From Serratia rubidaea (GTDB taxonomy: Bacteria > Pseudomonadota > Gammaproteobacteria > Enterobacterales > Enterobacteriaceae), in NCBI GenBank assembly GCA_901472405.1, contig LR590463.1, positions 2,852,001 to 2,916,000 of the forward strand: a stretch of 64,000 nt of DNA. Reading direction: 5' to 3'. Shown one piece after another: positions 11,079-21,311 of this stretch; positions within the stretch are counted from its first letter, which is position 1, and each line of letters opens with the position of its first letter. A model generated the notes under the pieces. It had not been told where the DNA came from, searched no databases, and saw nothing but the letters and a program-made list of their open reading frames with translations. Both the position numbers and the translations under genes were made by a program.

Positions 11079-11104
11079 TTTATTTTTTCGCTCACTAAAA
11101 TAAA
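11079..11104 (+). promoter_or_regulatory. Mlc/NagC-like operator upstream of manXYZ
   Basis: TTTATTTT (11079-11086), ten bases, AAAATAAA (11097-11104): a perfect inverted repeat with the AT-rich arms typical of Mlc and NagC sites. In E. coli the mannose PTS operon is repressed by Mlc and NagC. It lies 163 bases before manX. Confidence 0.5.
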
Positions 11105-11266
11105 TGACGGACGCGCGGTCCATCCGGCCGGCCGGTAACAATACGGCGACCCGGCCGACGCCGCCTTACCGAATTTCACCCATAATGGATCTGCAGCGTG
11201 AAAGTGACCGTCAGGAAGACGGCAAAAACAACGATCTGTACCTGAGGTTTAACGAGGAGGTAGCGA

Positions 11267-12240
11267 GTGGCAATAGCTATTATCATCGGCACGCACGGGA
11301 GCGCCGCAGAGCAGTTGCTGAAAACGGCGGAAATGCTATTGGGCGAACAAGACAACGTCGCCTTTATCGATTTCGTTCCCGGAGAGAATGCCGAAACTTT
11401 AATCGAAAAATACCAGGAAAAAATCCGCGGTCTTGATACCAGCGGCGGCCTGCTGTTTCTGGTGGATACCTGGGGCGGCAGCCCGTTCAACGCCGCCAGC
11501 CGGGTCGCCGTCGACCAGCCAAACTATGAAGTGGTCACCGGCGCCAACATTCCCATGCTGGTGGAAACCTTTATGGCGCGCGATGACGACCCGGGCTTCG
11601 ATGAACTGGTCGCCATCGCGGTGGAAACCGGCCGCGAAGGCGTGAAGGCGCTGAAAAAACCGCCGGAGGAAAGCGCCGCCCCCGCAGCTGCCGCCCCTGC
11701 GCCGGCACCGGCCAGCGCCGCGCCCGCCGTGGCCCTTGGCCCCAAACGACCATATGAAAATCGGCCTGGCGCGCATCGACGACCGTCTGATCCACGGCCA
11801 GGTCGCCACCCGTTGGACCAAGGAAACCAATGTGTCGCGCATTATCGTGGTCAGCGATGAGGTCGCCGCCGACAACGTGCGCAAAACCCTGCTTACCCAG
11901 GTCGCCCCGCCGGGCGTCACCGCCCACGTGGTCGACGTGGCGAAAATGGTCCGCGTGTGGAACAACCCGAAATACGCCAATGACCGCGTGATGCTGCTGT
12001 TTACCAATCCGACCGACGTCTGGCGTCTGGTGGAAGACGGCGTTGACATTAAGTCGGTCAATATCGGCGGTATGGCGTTCCGCCAGGGCAAAAACCCAGG
12101 TGAATAATGCCGTCTCGGTGGATGAGAAAGATATCGAGGCGTTTAAAAAACTCAATGATCGCGGCATTGAACTGGAAGTCCGCAAGGTCTCGTCCGATAC
12201 GCGTTTAAAAATGATGGACCTGATAAACAAACTTAATTAA
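11267..12240 (+). CDS. manX: mannose PTS enzyme IIAB component (two frameshifts)
   Basis: Cytosolic EIIAB of the mannose/glucose/glucosamine phosphotransferase system. The IIA domain has G-T-H-G-S-A-A-E with the phosphorylated histidine (residue 9-10), then L-V-D-T-W-G-G-S-P-F-N-A. An Ala/Pro linker (about residues 140-160) leads to the IIB domain: I-G-L-A-R-I-D-D-R-L-I-H-G-Q-V with the second phospho-histidine. Start GTG 11267 follows GGAGG. Single-base shifts lie in the linker near 11740 and near 12098 (Q-G-K-N-P-G-E versus K-T-Q-V-N-N-A-V-S-V-D-E). Repaired, the protein ends M-M-D-L-I-N-K-L-N as expected. Confidence 0.94.
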
Positions 12241-12294
12241 TGGCGACAGCCGCCATTATTCTACTCAGCGCTCTTGGTCAATAGGAGAAGTGCA

Positions 12295-13096
12295 ATGGAG
12301 ATAACCACGCTTCAGATTGTACTGATATTTATCGTTGCCTGTATTGCCGGCATGGGCTCCGTACTGGATGAGTTCCAGTTCCACCGTCCCCTGGTCGCCT
12401 GTACCCTGATCGGCTTTATCCTCGGCGATATGAAAACCGGCATTATTATCGGCGGTACGCTGGAAATGATCGCCCTCGGCTGGATGAACATCGGCGCCGC
12501 GGTGGCGCCCGATGCGGCACTGGCCTCCATTATTTCCACCATTCTGGTTATCGCCGGCGGGCAGAGCGTCGGCGCCGGTATCGCGCTGGCTATTCCGCTG
12601 GCTGCGGCGGGCCAGGTATTAACCATTATCGTGCGTACGCTGACCGTCGCCTTCCAGCACGCGGCGGACAGCGCGGCCGAACGCGGCAGCCTGCGCGCCA
12701 TCAGTTGGCTGCACGTCTCCGCCCTGCTGTTGCAGGCGATGCGTATCGCCATTCCGGCCGTGATCGTCGCGGTTTCCGTCGGCACCGCCGGGGTGCACGC
12801 GCTGCTGAACTCCATCCCGGAAGTGGTGACCTCCGGCCTGAATATCGCCGGCGGCATGATCGTCGTGGTTGGTTACGCCATGGTGATCAATATGATGCGC
12901 GCCGGCTATCTGATGCCGTTCTTCTACGCCGGCTTCGTTACCGCCGCCTTTACCGACTTCAACCTGGTGGCGCTGGGGGTTATCGGCGTGGTGATGGCCG
13001 TGCTGTATATCCAGCTCAGCCCTAAATATAACAAGCCGCAGGTGGTTCAGGGCGGTCCCGCCCCGCTCGAACGACCTTGATAACGAACTGGACTAG
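12295..13096 (+). CDS. manY: mannose PTS enzyme IIC component (frameshift at 3' end)
   Basis: Membrane channel subunit IIC of the mannose PTS, also a docking site for phage lambda DNA entry in E. coli. Nearly identical in pattern to E. coli ManY from MEITTLQIVL through G-D-M-K-T-G-I-I-I-G-G-T-L-E-M-I-A-L to Y-I-Q-L-S-P-K-Y-N. The literal frame stops at 13080, but one base shift near 13065 restores the family end N-D-L-D-N-E-L-D-stop at 13094-13096. ATG 12295 follows AGGAG; the upstream in-frame codon at 12274 is not the start. Confidence 0.95.
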
Positions 13097-13111
13097 GAAT
13101 AGGTGAGAGAA

Positions 13112-13955
13112 ATGGTTGATACCACTACAGCTCAAAAGAAACTGACGCCGGCCGACGTTCGCGGCGTATTTATCCGCTCTAACCTGTTTCAGGGATCGTG
13201 GAACTTCGAACGTATGCAGGCGCTGGGCTTCTGCTTCTCCATGGTGCCGGCAATCCGCCGCCTGTACCCGGAAAACAACGACCAGCGCAAACAGGCGATC
13301 AAACGCCACCTGGAATTTTTTAACACCCACCCTTACGTCGCCGCGCCGATCCTCGGGTCACGCTGGCGATGGAAGAACAGCGCGCTAACGGCGCCCCTAT
13401 CGATGACGCCGCCATCAACGGCATCAAGGTCGGGCTGATGGGGCCGCTGGCCGGCGTCGGCGATCCGATCTTCTGGGCACCATGCGGCCCGGTGTTCGCC
13501 GCGCTGGGCGCCGGCATCGCCCTGACCGGCAGCCTGCTGGGGCCGATTCTGTTCTTCGTGCTGTTTAACCTGGTGCGGATGCTGGTGCGTTACTACGGCG
13601 TGGCCTACGGCTACCGTAAAGGCGCCGATATCGTTAACGATATGGGCGGCGGCTTCCTGCAGAAACTGACGGAGGGGCGTCGATTCTCGGCCTGTTTGTC
13701 ATGGGGGCGCTGGTCAACAAGTGGACGCACGTCAACATTCCGCTGGTGGTGTCAAAAATCACCGACCAGACCGGGCATACCACCGTCACCACGGTGCAGA
13801 CCATTCTCGACCAGCTGATGCCGGGCCTGATCCCGCTGCTGCTGACCTTCGGCTGTATGTGGCTGCTGCGTAAAAAGGTCAATGCGCTGTGGATCATTCT
13901 GGGGTTCTTTGTCATCGGCATCTTCGGCTACTGGATCGGCCTGCTGGGTGAATAA
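13112..13955 (+). CDS. manZ: mannose PTS enzyme IID component (several indels)
   Basis: Membrane subunit IID, which forms the sugar channel with ManY. It follows E. coli ManZ from [17 protein letters not shown] through [16 protein letters not shown] to [16 protein letters not shown]. Shifts lie near 13360 and 13677. Around 13475-13492 a missing G and an extra C nearly cancel: the family F-W-G-T-x-R-P-V-F becomes F-W-A-P-C-G-P-V-F, a change of a few residues with the frame kept. ATG 13112 is preferred to the GTG at 13103. Confidence 0.93.
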
Positions 13956-13968
13956 ACCACCGTTATAT

Positions 13969-13993
13969 GCCGGGGGCCTGCCCCCGGCTTTTT
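13969..13993 (+). terminator. intrinsic terminator of manXYZ
   Basis: GCCGGGGG (13969-13976), loop CCTG, CCCCCGGC (13981-13988), then TTTTT. It separates the PTS operon from yobD. Confidence 0.92.
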
Positions 13994-14011
13994 GCTGTTA
14001 GGGAGTTTAAG

Positions 14012-14482
14012 ATGTCGCTGACGGATATCGCCATCGCGCTGTTTATCGTTTTACTGTTGCTGTACGCCGTGTATGACGAATTCATTCAGGACAGGCGTCA
14101 AGGCCCGACGCTGCTCAAGGTAAAACTCAAACGCCGCAGCCGCATCGACAGCCTGATTTTTGTCGCGCTGCTGGCTATTTTGCTGTACCGCAATCTGGTC
14201 AGTCAGGGTTCACCACTGACCAGCTGGTTATTAATCGCTTTGGCGCTGGTTGCCATATATCTTGCTTATATTCGCTGGCCGACGCTGCTATTTAAAACGC
14301 AGGGCTTCTTTTATGCCAATGCCTTTATTGCCTATTCCCGCATCAAGGCAATGAATTTAACCGAAGACGGCATTCTGGTGATTGCGTTGGAACAGCGGCG
14401 CTTATTGATTCAGGTCGCCCAGTTAGACGACCTGCAAAAGATTTATGAATTTTTTGTTGAAAATCAAAAAATTAAATTATAA
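14012..14482 (+). CDS. yobD: UPF0266 membrane protein YobD
   Basis: 156 residues with three hydrophobic helices (about residues 5-23, 45-60 and 67-84) and a C-terminal cytosolic part containing [13 protein letters not shown] and L-E-Q-R-R-L-L-I, the signature of E. coli YobD. Function unknown. The ATG at 14012 follows AGGGAG; the longer upstream frame from 13967 crosses the terminator and is not used. Intact. The gene sits between manZ and mntP as in E. coli. Confidence 0.92.
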   Translation: MSLTDIAIALFIVLLLLYAVYDEFIQDRRQGPTLLKVKLKRRSRIDSLIFVALLAILLYRNLVSQGSPLTSWLLIALALVAIYLAYIRWPTLLFKTQGFFYANAFIAYSRIKAMNLTEDGILVIALEQRRLLIQVAQLDDLQKIYEFFVENQKIKL

Positions 14483-14689
14483 CTCACTTGCAATACATCA
14501 AATCAGGCGACGGGGATGGCTAATTTAACCACTACGTCGCCGATTTTTCGCTTATTATTTCCACAATAACGGCATCACTATCTGTTTTATATTTCGCCTG
14601 AAAATATTTAATGAAAACAATTATCACTTTCATCAAATACCCACAGGAATTAAACGTTGTCTTTGGCAAAAATAATATGGTAAGGTTGC

Positions 14690-14877
14690 GCCCGTCATTG
14701 GGGAGTAGCCGGTTTCTGATTAACGAAAATCAGAAACGCCCGTATCAACATACTCGTTTTGTCGTCTGAAACGTGGTGCGGGCAGCCAGAGTCAGGTTGG
14801 CGAGACCATAGGCACGTAACTCCGTCGTTTGGTTGGGGGTGGGTTACGTGTATATGGAGCCGCCCGGCCGAGACTAT
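14690..14877 (+). promoter_or_regulatory. yybP-ykoY manganese riboswitch of mntP
   Basis: The leader contains the conserved blocks GGGGAGTAGCCGG (14700-14712), CGCCCGTATCAACATACTCG (about 14738-14757) and AGGTTGGCGAGACCATAGGC (14792-14813), ending with GCCGAGAC before the mntP start. These are the blocks of the Mn2+-sensing yybP-ykoY RNA found in front of E. coli mntP, where Mn2+ binding frees the ribosome site. No strong Shine-Dalgarno is visible immediately upstream of the ATG. Confidence 0.93.
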
Positions 14878-14882
14878 TTCAC

Positions 14883-15452
14883 ATGAATCTATCCGCTACT
14901 TTAATCCTCGCTTTCGGCATGTCTATGGATGCGTTTGCTGCGTCTATCGGCAAAGGCGCCAGTCTGCATCAACCGCGTTTTCGCGAAGCACTCCGCACCG
15001 GTCTTATCTTCGGCGTTATTGAAGCCATCACCCCACTAATCGGCTGGGCGCTGGGCCTGCTGGCCAGCCAATACATTATGGAGTGGGATCACTGGGTCGC
15101 CTTTGGGCTGCTGTTTATCCTCGGCATGCGCATGATCGTTGAAGGGGTGCGCAACCGCCCGGACGAGGTTGAAAAGGTCAAACGCCACGGCTTCTGGCTG
15201 CTGGTCGCCACCGCCATCGCCACCAGCCTCGACGCTATGGCCATCGGCGTTGGCCTGGCCTTCCTGCAGGTGAATATCGTGCATACCGCCATGGCGATCG
15301 GCTGCGCCACCATGATTATGGCCACGCTGGGGATGATGATCGGCCGCTTTATCGGCCCGCTGCTGGGCAAACGCGCCGAAATTCTCGGTGGCCTGGTGCT
15401 GATTGGCATCGGCGTGAATATTCTGCTGGACCATCTGGGCTACCTGTCCTGA
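14883..15452 (+). CDS. mntP: manganese efflux pump MntP
   Basis: 189 residues, six membrane helices. [21 protein letters not shown] has the acidic metal-site residue in helix 1, and a repeat-like [11 protein letters not shown] follows around residue 115, as in the MntP/YebN family. It exports Mn2+ across the inner membrane. The ATG at 14883 is the first after the riboswitch; frames that begin earlier run through the riboswitch. Intact. Confidence 0.96.
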   Translation: MNLSATLILAFGMSMDAFAASIGKGASLHQPRFREALRTGLIFGVIEAITPLIGWALGLLASQYIMEWDHWVAFGLLFILGMRMIVEGVRNRPDEVEKVKRHGFWLLVATAIATSLDAMAIGVGLAFLQVNIVHTAMAIGCATMIMATLGMMIGRFIGPLLGKRAEILGGLVLIGIGVNILLDHLGYLS

Positions 15453-15478
15453 TAGCCGCAGCCAGCGAGATTATTAAG

Positions 15479-15504
15479 GGCTGAACGCTGTTCAGCCTTT
15501 TTTT
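15479..15504 (+). terminator. intrinsic terminator of mntP
   Basis: GGCTGAAC, loop GCT, GTTCAGCC (15490-15497), then seven T. It lies just ahead of the convergent rlmA stop. Confidence 0.93.
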
Positions 15505-15512
15505 CGCCCCGC

Positions 15513-16331
15513 CTACGCCTGACGGCGGTACAAACTGATGGCAAAATCCGTCTCGCAGTCAAAGGCCGAACTGGCCGCCAGACGCTGCTGCACCTCCGGC
15601 GAGGCGCGCCAGGCAAACGGCGTCATCTGCAGCAGATTCGCCGCCTGCTCGCCGGGCAGCGTCATCGCATACGCCAACCGCTCGCTGTGCTCACGGTGAA
15701 AACCGCTCAGCACCTCGTCATGCTCATCATGCAACTGAACCTGTTGATAAACCTGCGCTTTCAGCTGATACAGATGACGCGGCCCCGGTGACACCGTCAC
15801 AACCACCCCACCCGGTCGCACCACCCGCGCCAGTTCGGCCGCCTTACAGGGCGCATAAATGCGCAATACCGCATCCAGAGACCCATCGGCAAACGGCAGG
15901 CGATGGCTGGACGCCACGCAGAACGCCACCTCAGGGTAACGCTTGGCGGCATAGCGAATGGCGACCTTGGCCACGTCCAGCCCGTAGACCGCCATCTGGC
16001 GCTGCTGACGCAGCCGTTCGGCCACCGCGGCGGTGTAATAGCCTTCGCCGCAGCCGATATCCAACAGCGCCTGCGCATCGGCGCCGAGCGCATTATCCAG
16101 CAGCTCGGCCACCCGCTGGCGCAGCGGCTGATAAAACGCCCCCTCAAGGAAGGCGCGCCGCGCCTGCATCATCTCCGCACTGTCGCCAGGCTGCTTCGAA
16201 CGCTTGTGCTGTACCGGCAACAGATTGACGTAGCCTTCCTTTGCACGATCGAACTGATGGTTATTTTCACAACGCCACTGCTGCTGGCTGAACTCAAGCG
16301 GCGACTGGCACAACGGGCAAAGATAAGACAT
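15513..16331 (-). CDS. rlmA: 23S rRNA (guanine-745 N1)-methyltransferase RlmA(I)
   Basis: 272 residues. The N-terminal zinc finger has C-P-L-C-Q-S-P-L and C-E-N-N-H-Q-F-D (Cys/Cys and Cys/His ligands), followed by a Rossmann-type SAM domain with [11 protein letters not shown] at about residue 93. It methylates G745 in helix 35 of 23S rRNA. Intact, same length class as E. coli RlmA. Convergent with mntP. Confidence 0.95.
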   Translation of the reverse strand: MSYLCPLCQSPLEFSQQQWRCENNHQFDRAKEGYVNLLPVQHKRSKQPGDSAEMMQARRAFLEGAFYQPLRQRVAELLDNALGADAQALLDIGCGEGYYTAAVAERLRQQRQMAVYGLDVAKVAIRYAAKRYPEVAFCVASSHRLPFADGSLDAVLRIYAPCKAAELARVVRPGGVVVTVSPGPRHLYQLKAQVYQQVQLHDEHDEVLSGFHREHSERLAYAMTLPGEQAANLLQMTPFAWRASPEVQQRLAASSAFDCETDFAISLYRRQA

Positions 16332-16490
16332 GGGTTTGGCTTCCAGAGAGATACGGCGCGGCTAGTCTAAATAAGCCCGGGTGTTGATGCAAGGCGCGCC
16401 GGCGCCCGACGTGCAGCCGGCGCTAGCCAAAGCGGGAACAAGCCCGCTACACTGCTCGTCAGGTTTCCCACTACGGATTGTTATCAGACC

Positions 16491-17204
16491 ATGACCGATT
16501 ATTCCGCGCTGCTCAGCAGCATCCCGGCCATTCAGCACGGCTTTGGCAACAAAAGCGCATTGATGCCCGCTCCGCTGCAGCCCTACCGCGCCACGCTGCC
16601 CGAGAAAAAACAGGTGCACGGCACGCGCATCGTGGATGTGCTGCGGCCGGGCCAGCCCTGCGGCGAAGCGGACGGCTTTTACACCACGCAGCCGGGTATT
16701 TTGCTCAGCGTATTGACCGCAGACTGCCTGCCGGTGATATTCAGCCGCCGCGACGGCACGGCAATCGCCGCCGTGCATGCCGGCTGGCGCGGCCTGCTGG
16801 ACGGTATTCTGGAGCAACTGGCGCAGCGTATCGCGCAGGATGATACGACCGCCAACTGGGTGGCAGCCATCGGGCCGGCGGCCGGCCCCTGCTGTTATGA
16901 AGTCAACGAGGAGCTGGTGGAGCAGTTTCAGCGCCGTCTGCCGCAGCCGCCCGCGCTGATCAGCCCGCGTTTTCGCCACCTGGATCTGGCCGCCATCGCG
17001 CAGGATAAACTGACGGCGCTGGGTTTTGCCGCCGTCGATCGCGCCGGCAGCTGCACCATCTGTACACTAAACGACGACCCGCAGCAGCCACAGCGTTTTA
17101 AATACACCAGTTTCCGCCGCAACAGCCACCGCCGCGCGCGGGATCCGCAGCATCCCGATATCAAGGGGCGTAATCAGTACGCCGCCGTCATGATCAATCC
17201 CTGA
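16491..17204 (+). CDS. YfiH/LACC1-family purine nucleoside phosphorylase-like protein
   Basis: 237 residues. The family zinc-site motifs are present: Q-V-H-G-T-R, T-A-D-C-L-P-V, A-A-V-H-A-G-W-R-G and I-G-P-A-A-G-P-C-C-Y-E-V. Members (YfiH/PgeF, LACC1) act on adenosine, inosine or cleave misincorporated UDP-MurNAc-dipeptide; older annotations say polyphenol oxidase. In E. coli yfiH sits beside rluD and clpB, so this copy next to rlmA is probably a second paralogue, and the lower similarity of its C-terminus fits that. Substrate not predictable. Intact. Confidence 0.85.
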   Translation: MTDYSALLSSIPAIQHGFGNKSALMPAPLQPYRATLPEKKQVHGTRIVDVLRPGQPCGEADGFYTTQPGILLSVLTADCLPVIFSRRDGTAIAAVHAGWRGLLDGILEQLAQRIAQDDTTANWVAAIGPAAGPCCYEVNEELVEQFQRRLPQPPALISPRFRHLDLAAIAQDKLTALGFAAVDRAGSCTICTLNDDPQQPQRFKYTSFRRNSHRRARDPQHPDIKGRNQYAAVMINP

Positions 17205-17220
17205 GAGACAGAAACGAAAA

Positions 17221-17246
17221 AGCCCGCACGCTGGCGGGCTTTTTTA
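17221..17246. terminator. bidirectional terminator between the YfiH-like gene and cspC
   Basis: AGCCCGC (17221-17227) and GCGGGCT (17234-17240) flank a 6-base loop, with A and T runs on the two sides, between convergent stops. Confidence 0.9.
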
Positions 17247-17259
17247 CAGCTGACGCTGA

Positions 17260-17469
17260 TTAGATAGCAGTAACGTTTACTGCTGATGGACCTTTCTGGC
17301 CATCCTGGATTTCGAACTCAACGTTCTGGCCTTCAGCCAGGGTTTTGAAGCCGTTACCCTGGATTGCAGAGAAGTGTACGAACACGTCTTTGCTGCCGTC
17401 AGCCGGGGTGATGAAACCGAAACCTTTAGACTCGTTGAACCACTTAACTTGACCTTTGATCTTTGCCAT
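17260..17469 (-). CDS. cspC: cold-shock-like RNA chaperone CspC
   Basis: 69 residues, identical in pattern to E. coli CspC over nearly the whole length, including the RNA-binding motifs K-G-F-G-F-I-T and D-V-F-V-H-F. It is a cytosolic single-strand RNA/DNA-binding protein that stabilises transcripts such as rpoS. The gene follows yobF on the same strand with a 41-base gap, the same pair as in E. coli. Confidence 0.97.
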   Translation of the reverse strand: MAKIKGQVKWFNESKGFGFITPADGSKDVFVHFSAIQGNGFKTLAEGQNVEFEIQDGQKGPSAVNVTAI

Positions 17470-17510
17470 CTTGAGTATTTCCTTTGGATTGTTTAAACCG
17501 CCCGTAGGCG

Positions 17511-17630
17511 TTACATAGACAAACTAGAGTCGTTACTGCTTGAGGCACTAAGATAAGGATCGGCAGAGAAGCGGTATTCAACGTTAACGTCTTTACTCAG
17601 AACTTCTTTACTGATAGAAATGCCACACAT
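17511..17630 (-). CDS. yobF: small heat/stress protein YobF
   Basis: 39 residues ([20 protein letters not shown]). It matches E. coli YobF in [18 protein letters not shown] and P-Y, but is shorter at the C-terminus (E. coli 47). The start ATG is at 17630; a GAGG lies about 14 bases upstream. It is below the usual length cut-off and easy to miss. It leads the yobF-cspC transcript; E. coli YobF is a cytosolic stress-induced small protein of unknown mechanism. Confidence 0.85.
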   Translation of the reverse strand: MCGISISKEVLSKDVNVEYRFSADPYLSASSSNDSSLSM

Positions 17631-18208
17631 ATACAGAACTGTACCTCGTTTTACCCAATTGCGTTATCACATACTCTGTATGCAATGGCAAGCCATTTTT
17701 AATCACTGATGGACGCGTCGCACATAATTGAAACGGTCGACCGCGACAACGGGCTGAACACGCTAAAATATGTTGAAGCTTTTCCTCTTTTCTGCTCTGT
17801 AGCGCGCATGCCCTGTGCTCCCCGCCCCATCGGGAATTTAACAAAACTTTCGTTCCGCCTGCGCGCGATCGCCGTACAGGATGACGCCATTTCTTGCCGG
17901 AAGATTAAATATTTTTGAATATTTATGGAATTTGATATGCGGCATTTATCTATCGCCCGCGCCCGGTAACTCCTCTGACCATTGGCCCGCGCCGCCGCCA
18001 TGCGAAAACCGCCCCACGGTGATAAAATGCATCGCCGTTACCTATTTAAAAAACAGCGACAAACGCCATTATTCTTACAGTGAAAAATAGCGTTGCACCA
18101 AAATAAATCCTTTGCCCCAGCATGAGGCAAATAACGCTTATTTATTCCGAGCAACAAACGCCAGACGCCTAATTAACGCCGCCGGGTATGACCCCGCCGA
18201 CGGAATCA
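17631..18208. other. 578-base gap between yobF and the metallo-hydrolase gene
   Basis: No supported gene. Frames up to 100 codons exist on both strands but lack ribosome sites and family features. The minus-strand yobF/cspC promoter must lie near 17640-17750. Confidence 0.4.
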
Positions 18209-19226
18209 TTATCGGCCCGTAGGCAGCGTAATCTGCGCGCCGATCTTAATCGGCCGGAAGCCGTCCGGCTCAACGCCGGCCGCCTGCAGCGCCTGCCTCA
18301 GCTGCTCGGGCGGCTCATCCAGCGACTCGTCCGCCAGCTCAAAGACGCCCCAATGCATCGGAATGGCGCGTGGCGCCCCCAATTGCTGGTACAGCGTCAC
18401 CGACTGCTGCGGATCCATATGCTGTTCTTGCATAAACCAGCGCGGCGCATAAGCGCCAATCGGCAGCGCCGCCAGATCGAACGGCCCCAGCCGCCGGCCA
18501 ATCTCCGCCAAACGCTCGGAATAACCGCTGTCGCCGGAAAAATAGAAGCGCAGCGCCGGGTGATGAATCACCCAGCCGCACCATAGCGAGCGGTTACGAT
18601 CCCACAAAGAGCGCATGCTCCAGTGCCGCGCCGGCACGGCATGCAGCGTTATCTCTCCCAGCGTCAGGCTGTCCCACCAGTCAAGTTCTTCAACCGGGCA
18701 AACCGGTAGCGGCGAAACCAGCGCTTCAGACCGAGCGGCACCACCACGGTTGCCTGCGGGAAGCGCTGCGCCAGCTGCCGCACCGTGCGCCGGTCAAGGT
18801 GGTCATAATGATTGTGGGAGATCAGCAGCATATCCAGCTGCGGCAGCTGCGCCACCGACAGCGGCGCCGGCGTTTTCCGCTGCGGACCGTAGAAACTCAG
18901 CGGCGATGCCCGCTGCGACAGCGCCGGGTCGATCAGGATATAACGCCCGGACAGGCGCAACAGCAGCGCCGCATGCCCCAGCCACCAGACGCCGTCATGG
19001 TCGCCGCCCAGGTCCGCCGGTTGCCACCACTGCTCGACAAAGCGCCGGTAGCCGGCTGCGGCGGCTGCGGCAACCCCAGCCGCTTGCGCTCATCCTGCCA
19101 GCGGCGCAGATCCCCTTCACGCCGCAGAGAAGGCTCCGGGTTGCGGAACCCATGCGGCGTATGATGCGCCTTCTCGGCGTCATAGTAGCGGTTGACCGCC
19201 CTCGTTCTGTTTGCTGTTCGCTTCAC
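18209..19226 (-). CDS. metallo-beta-lactamase-fold hydrolase, RomA/NAPE-PLD-like (frameshifted)
   Basis: About 338 residues when pieces are joined. A basic N-terminus (N-R-Y-Y-D-A-E-K-A-H-H-T-P-x-G-F-R-N) is followed by G-H-A-A-L-L-L-R-L-S-G, I-L-I-D-P, the zinc motif S-H-N-H-Y-D-H-L-D, F-S-G-D-S-G-Y and a final M-H-W-G-V-F-E-L-A. This is the layout of RomA/UlaG-type and NAPE-phospholipase-D-like hydrolases. Substrate unknown. Shifts lie near 19015, 18675 and 18630. Start GTG 19226 follows AGGAG. The gene has no equivalent at this place in E. coli. Confidence 0.8.
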
Positions 19227-19413
19227 GGCTGGCTCCTGCAGTTAAGATCCGCAGCGTTAACACGCCCGACGAAATAGCATACGGCGCGGCCGACCTTTTC
19301 GCCAATCCCGTTGTCTGAGACGTTGTACGTTTTGCAGGGCCGCCAAGAGCCTGTTAAGTATCTCTTAAGAACTTTATGTTTTACTGTTCGGGACAATCAG
19401 AAAAGGAGAGGTT

Positions 19414-19710
19414 ATGGGTCGTTCAACATCACGCCGGTCGCGCAGCCGTCTGGGGCGTATTCGCAGCGCAATGCGGGCGCAGGCACAGTATTGGAAAATG
19501 TACGCCGCCATGAAACTGCGTCGCCTGCGCGTTCCGACGCCGCTGGTGCTGCTGGCTGGCGCCATGATGAGCTTTTTGGTGCTGGGGCTGATGATGGTCA
19601 GCGTCGTGGCAATTGATATCATCACCACGCTGTTCCTGCTGTGCAGAAAAATGCTGGGAGCGAGCCGCCATCCGCAGGGCAAACGCACCCTGCACGCCGG
19701 CAGTCGCTAA
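19414..19710 (+). CDS. small basic membrane protein, unknown
   Basis: 98 residues. The first 30 are very basic (G-R-S-T-S-R-R-S-R-S-R-L-G-R) and may bind nucleic acid or phospholipid. Residues 42-75 form a long hydrophobic segment, probably one or two helices, and the tail is basic again. AAAGGAGAGG precedes the ATG at a good distance, so translation is likely. I recognise no family. It converges on pheP. Confidence 0.6.
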   Translation: MGRSTSRRSRSRLGRIRSAMRAQAQYWKMYAAMKLRRLRVPTPLVLLAGAMMSFLVLGLMMVSVVAIDIITTLFLLCRKMLGASRHPQGKRTLHAGSR

Positions 19711-19717
19711 CGAACGC

Positions 19718-19740
19718 GGGAGGCGCATGGCGCGCCTCCC
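19718..19740. terminator. hairpin between the small membrane gene and pheP
   Basis: GGGAGGCGC (19718-19726) and GCGCCTCCC (19732-19740) form a 9-bp stem between convergent stops. No T run, so termination strength is uncertain. Confidence 0.5.
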
Positions 19741-19746
19741 TCAGGC

Positions 19747-21137
19747 TTACGGCATGCGCCGCGCGCCGTTTTTATTATCGGTGGCCGCAGCGCGACGACG
19801 CGTCAGCGTGAAGCCCAGCCACAGCACTCCAATCCAGATCGGCATCAGCAGTACGGAAATACGAATACCGTCGGTGCAGTACATGATCAGCAAAATCATC
19901 GCCAGAAACGCCAGGCACAGATAGTTGCCGAACGGGTACCACAGCGCCTTGAAGTGCGGGATCACCCCCTGGCGATTTTTCGCCGCGCGGAATTTCAGGT
20001 GCGCCAGACAGATCATCACCCAGTTGATCACCAGCGTGGACACCACCAGCGCCATCAGCAGTTCAAAGGCTTTACCCGGCATCACGTAGTTAATCAGCAC
20101 GCCAATCGAAGTCACCAGCGCCGACAGGCCAATCGACAAAATCGGTACGCCGCGCTTATTGACGCGCGTCAGCGCCTTCGGCGCGTTGCCCTGCGTCGCC
20201 AGCCCGAACAGCATACGGCTATTGGCATACACCCCGCTGTTGTACACCGACAGCGCCGCCGTCAGCACCACCACATTCAGCAGCGTCGCCACCAGGTTGC
20301 TGTCCAGCGCGTGGAAGATCATCACGAACGGGCTGCCGCCCTCCACCACTTTCGCCCACGGATAAAGCGACAGCAGCACGGTCAGCGAACCGATATAAAA
20401 GATCAGAATGCGGTACACCACCTGGTTGGTGGCCTTGGGAATGCTGCGGCGCGGGTCGGCGGCTTCCGCCGCGGTGATCCCCACCATCTCCAGTCCGCCG
20501 AAAGAGAACATGATCACCGCCATCGCCATCACCAGCCCTTCCACGCCGTGCGGGAAGAAACCACCCTGCAGCCACAGGTTGTCAATGCCGGCTTCCGGAC
20601 CGCCGCTACCGCTGGCCAGCAGGTAGGCGCCGAAGAAAATCATCCCCATAATGGCGGCGACTTTAATAATGGCAAACCAAAACTCCGTTTCGCCATAAAT
20701 ACGCACGTTCACCAGATTAATCAGGTTGATCAGCACAAAGAACACCGCGGCGGATACCCAGGTCGGGATCTCCGGCCACCAGTATTGAATATAGATGCCG
20801 ACGGCGGTCAGTTCCGCCATCCCCACCAGGATAAACATCGCCCAGTAGTTCCAGCCGGACAGGAAGCCGGCGAACTCGCCCCAGTATTTATAGGCAAAAT
20901 GGCTGAAGGAGCCGGCAACCGGCTCTTCCACCACCATTTCACCTAACTGCCGCATGATCAGAAAAGCGATAAAACCGCCGATGGCGTACCCGAGCAGCAC
21001 CGACGGCCGGCCATTTTAATGGTCTGCGCAATGCCGAGAAACAGGCCGGTGCCGACGGCACCGCCAAGGGCAATAAGTTGTATGTGTCTGTTTTTTAAGC
21101 CGCGTTTTAGCGGGGTATCCTGATGCTGACCGCCCAT
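19747..21137 (-). CDS. pheP: phenylalanine-type aromatic amino acid permease (one-base frameshift)
   Basis: Twelve-helix APC-family permease, about 463 residues. [17 protein letters not shown] opens the core, and [43 protein letters not shown] and Y-P-F-G-N-Y-L-C fit PheP better than AroP. It imports phenylalanine by proton symport. One C is missing near 21008: [11 protein letters not shown] is written with R-R-C-C. The ATG at 21137 follows GAGGATAAG. Pattern otherwise intact. Confidence 0.9.
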
Positions 21138-21311
21138 CTTATCCTCATATGGCTGATGACCCTGCCGCAACTGCGCAAAGTTTCGCCAATCAATTATTGT
21201 ATCTGCGGGCGGCTTTTTAACACTTAACCCCGTGTGCATCAAGGATTAGCGCCGGAAGCATGCTGCCCCCGACGCGACGTTTCACTCTGATAAGGCGGGT
21301 AAACGGCCCGT

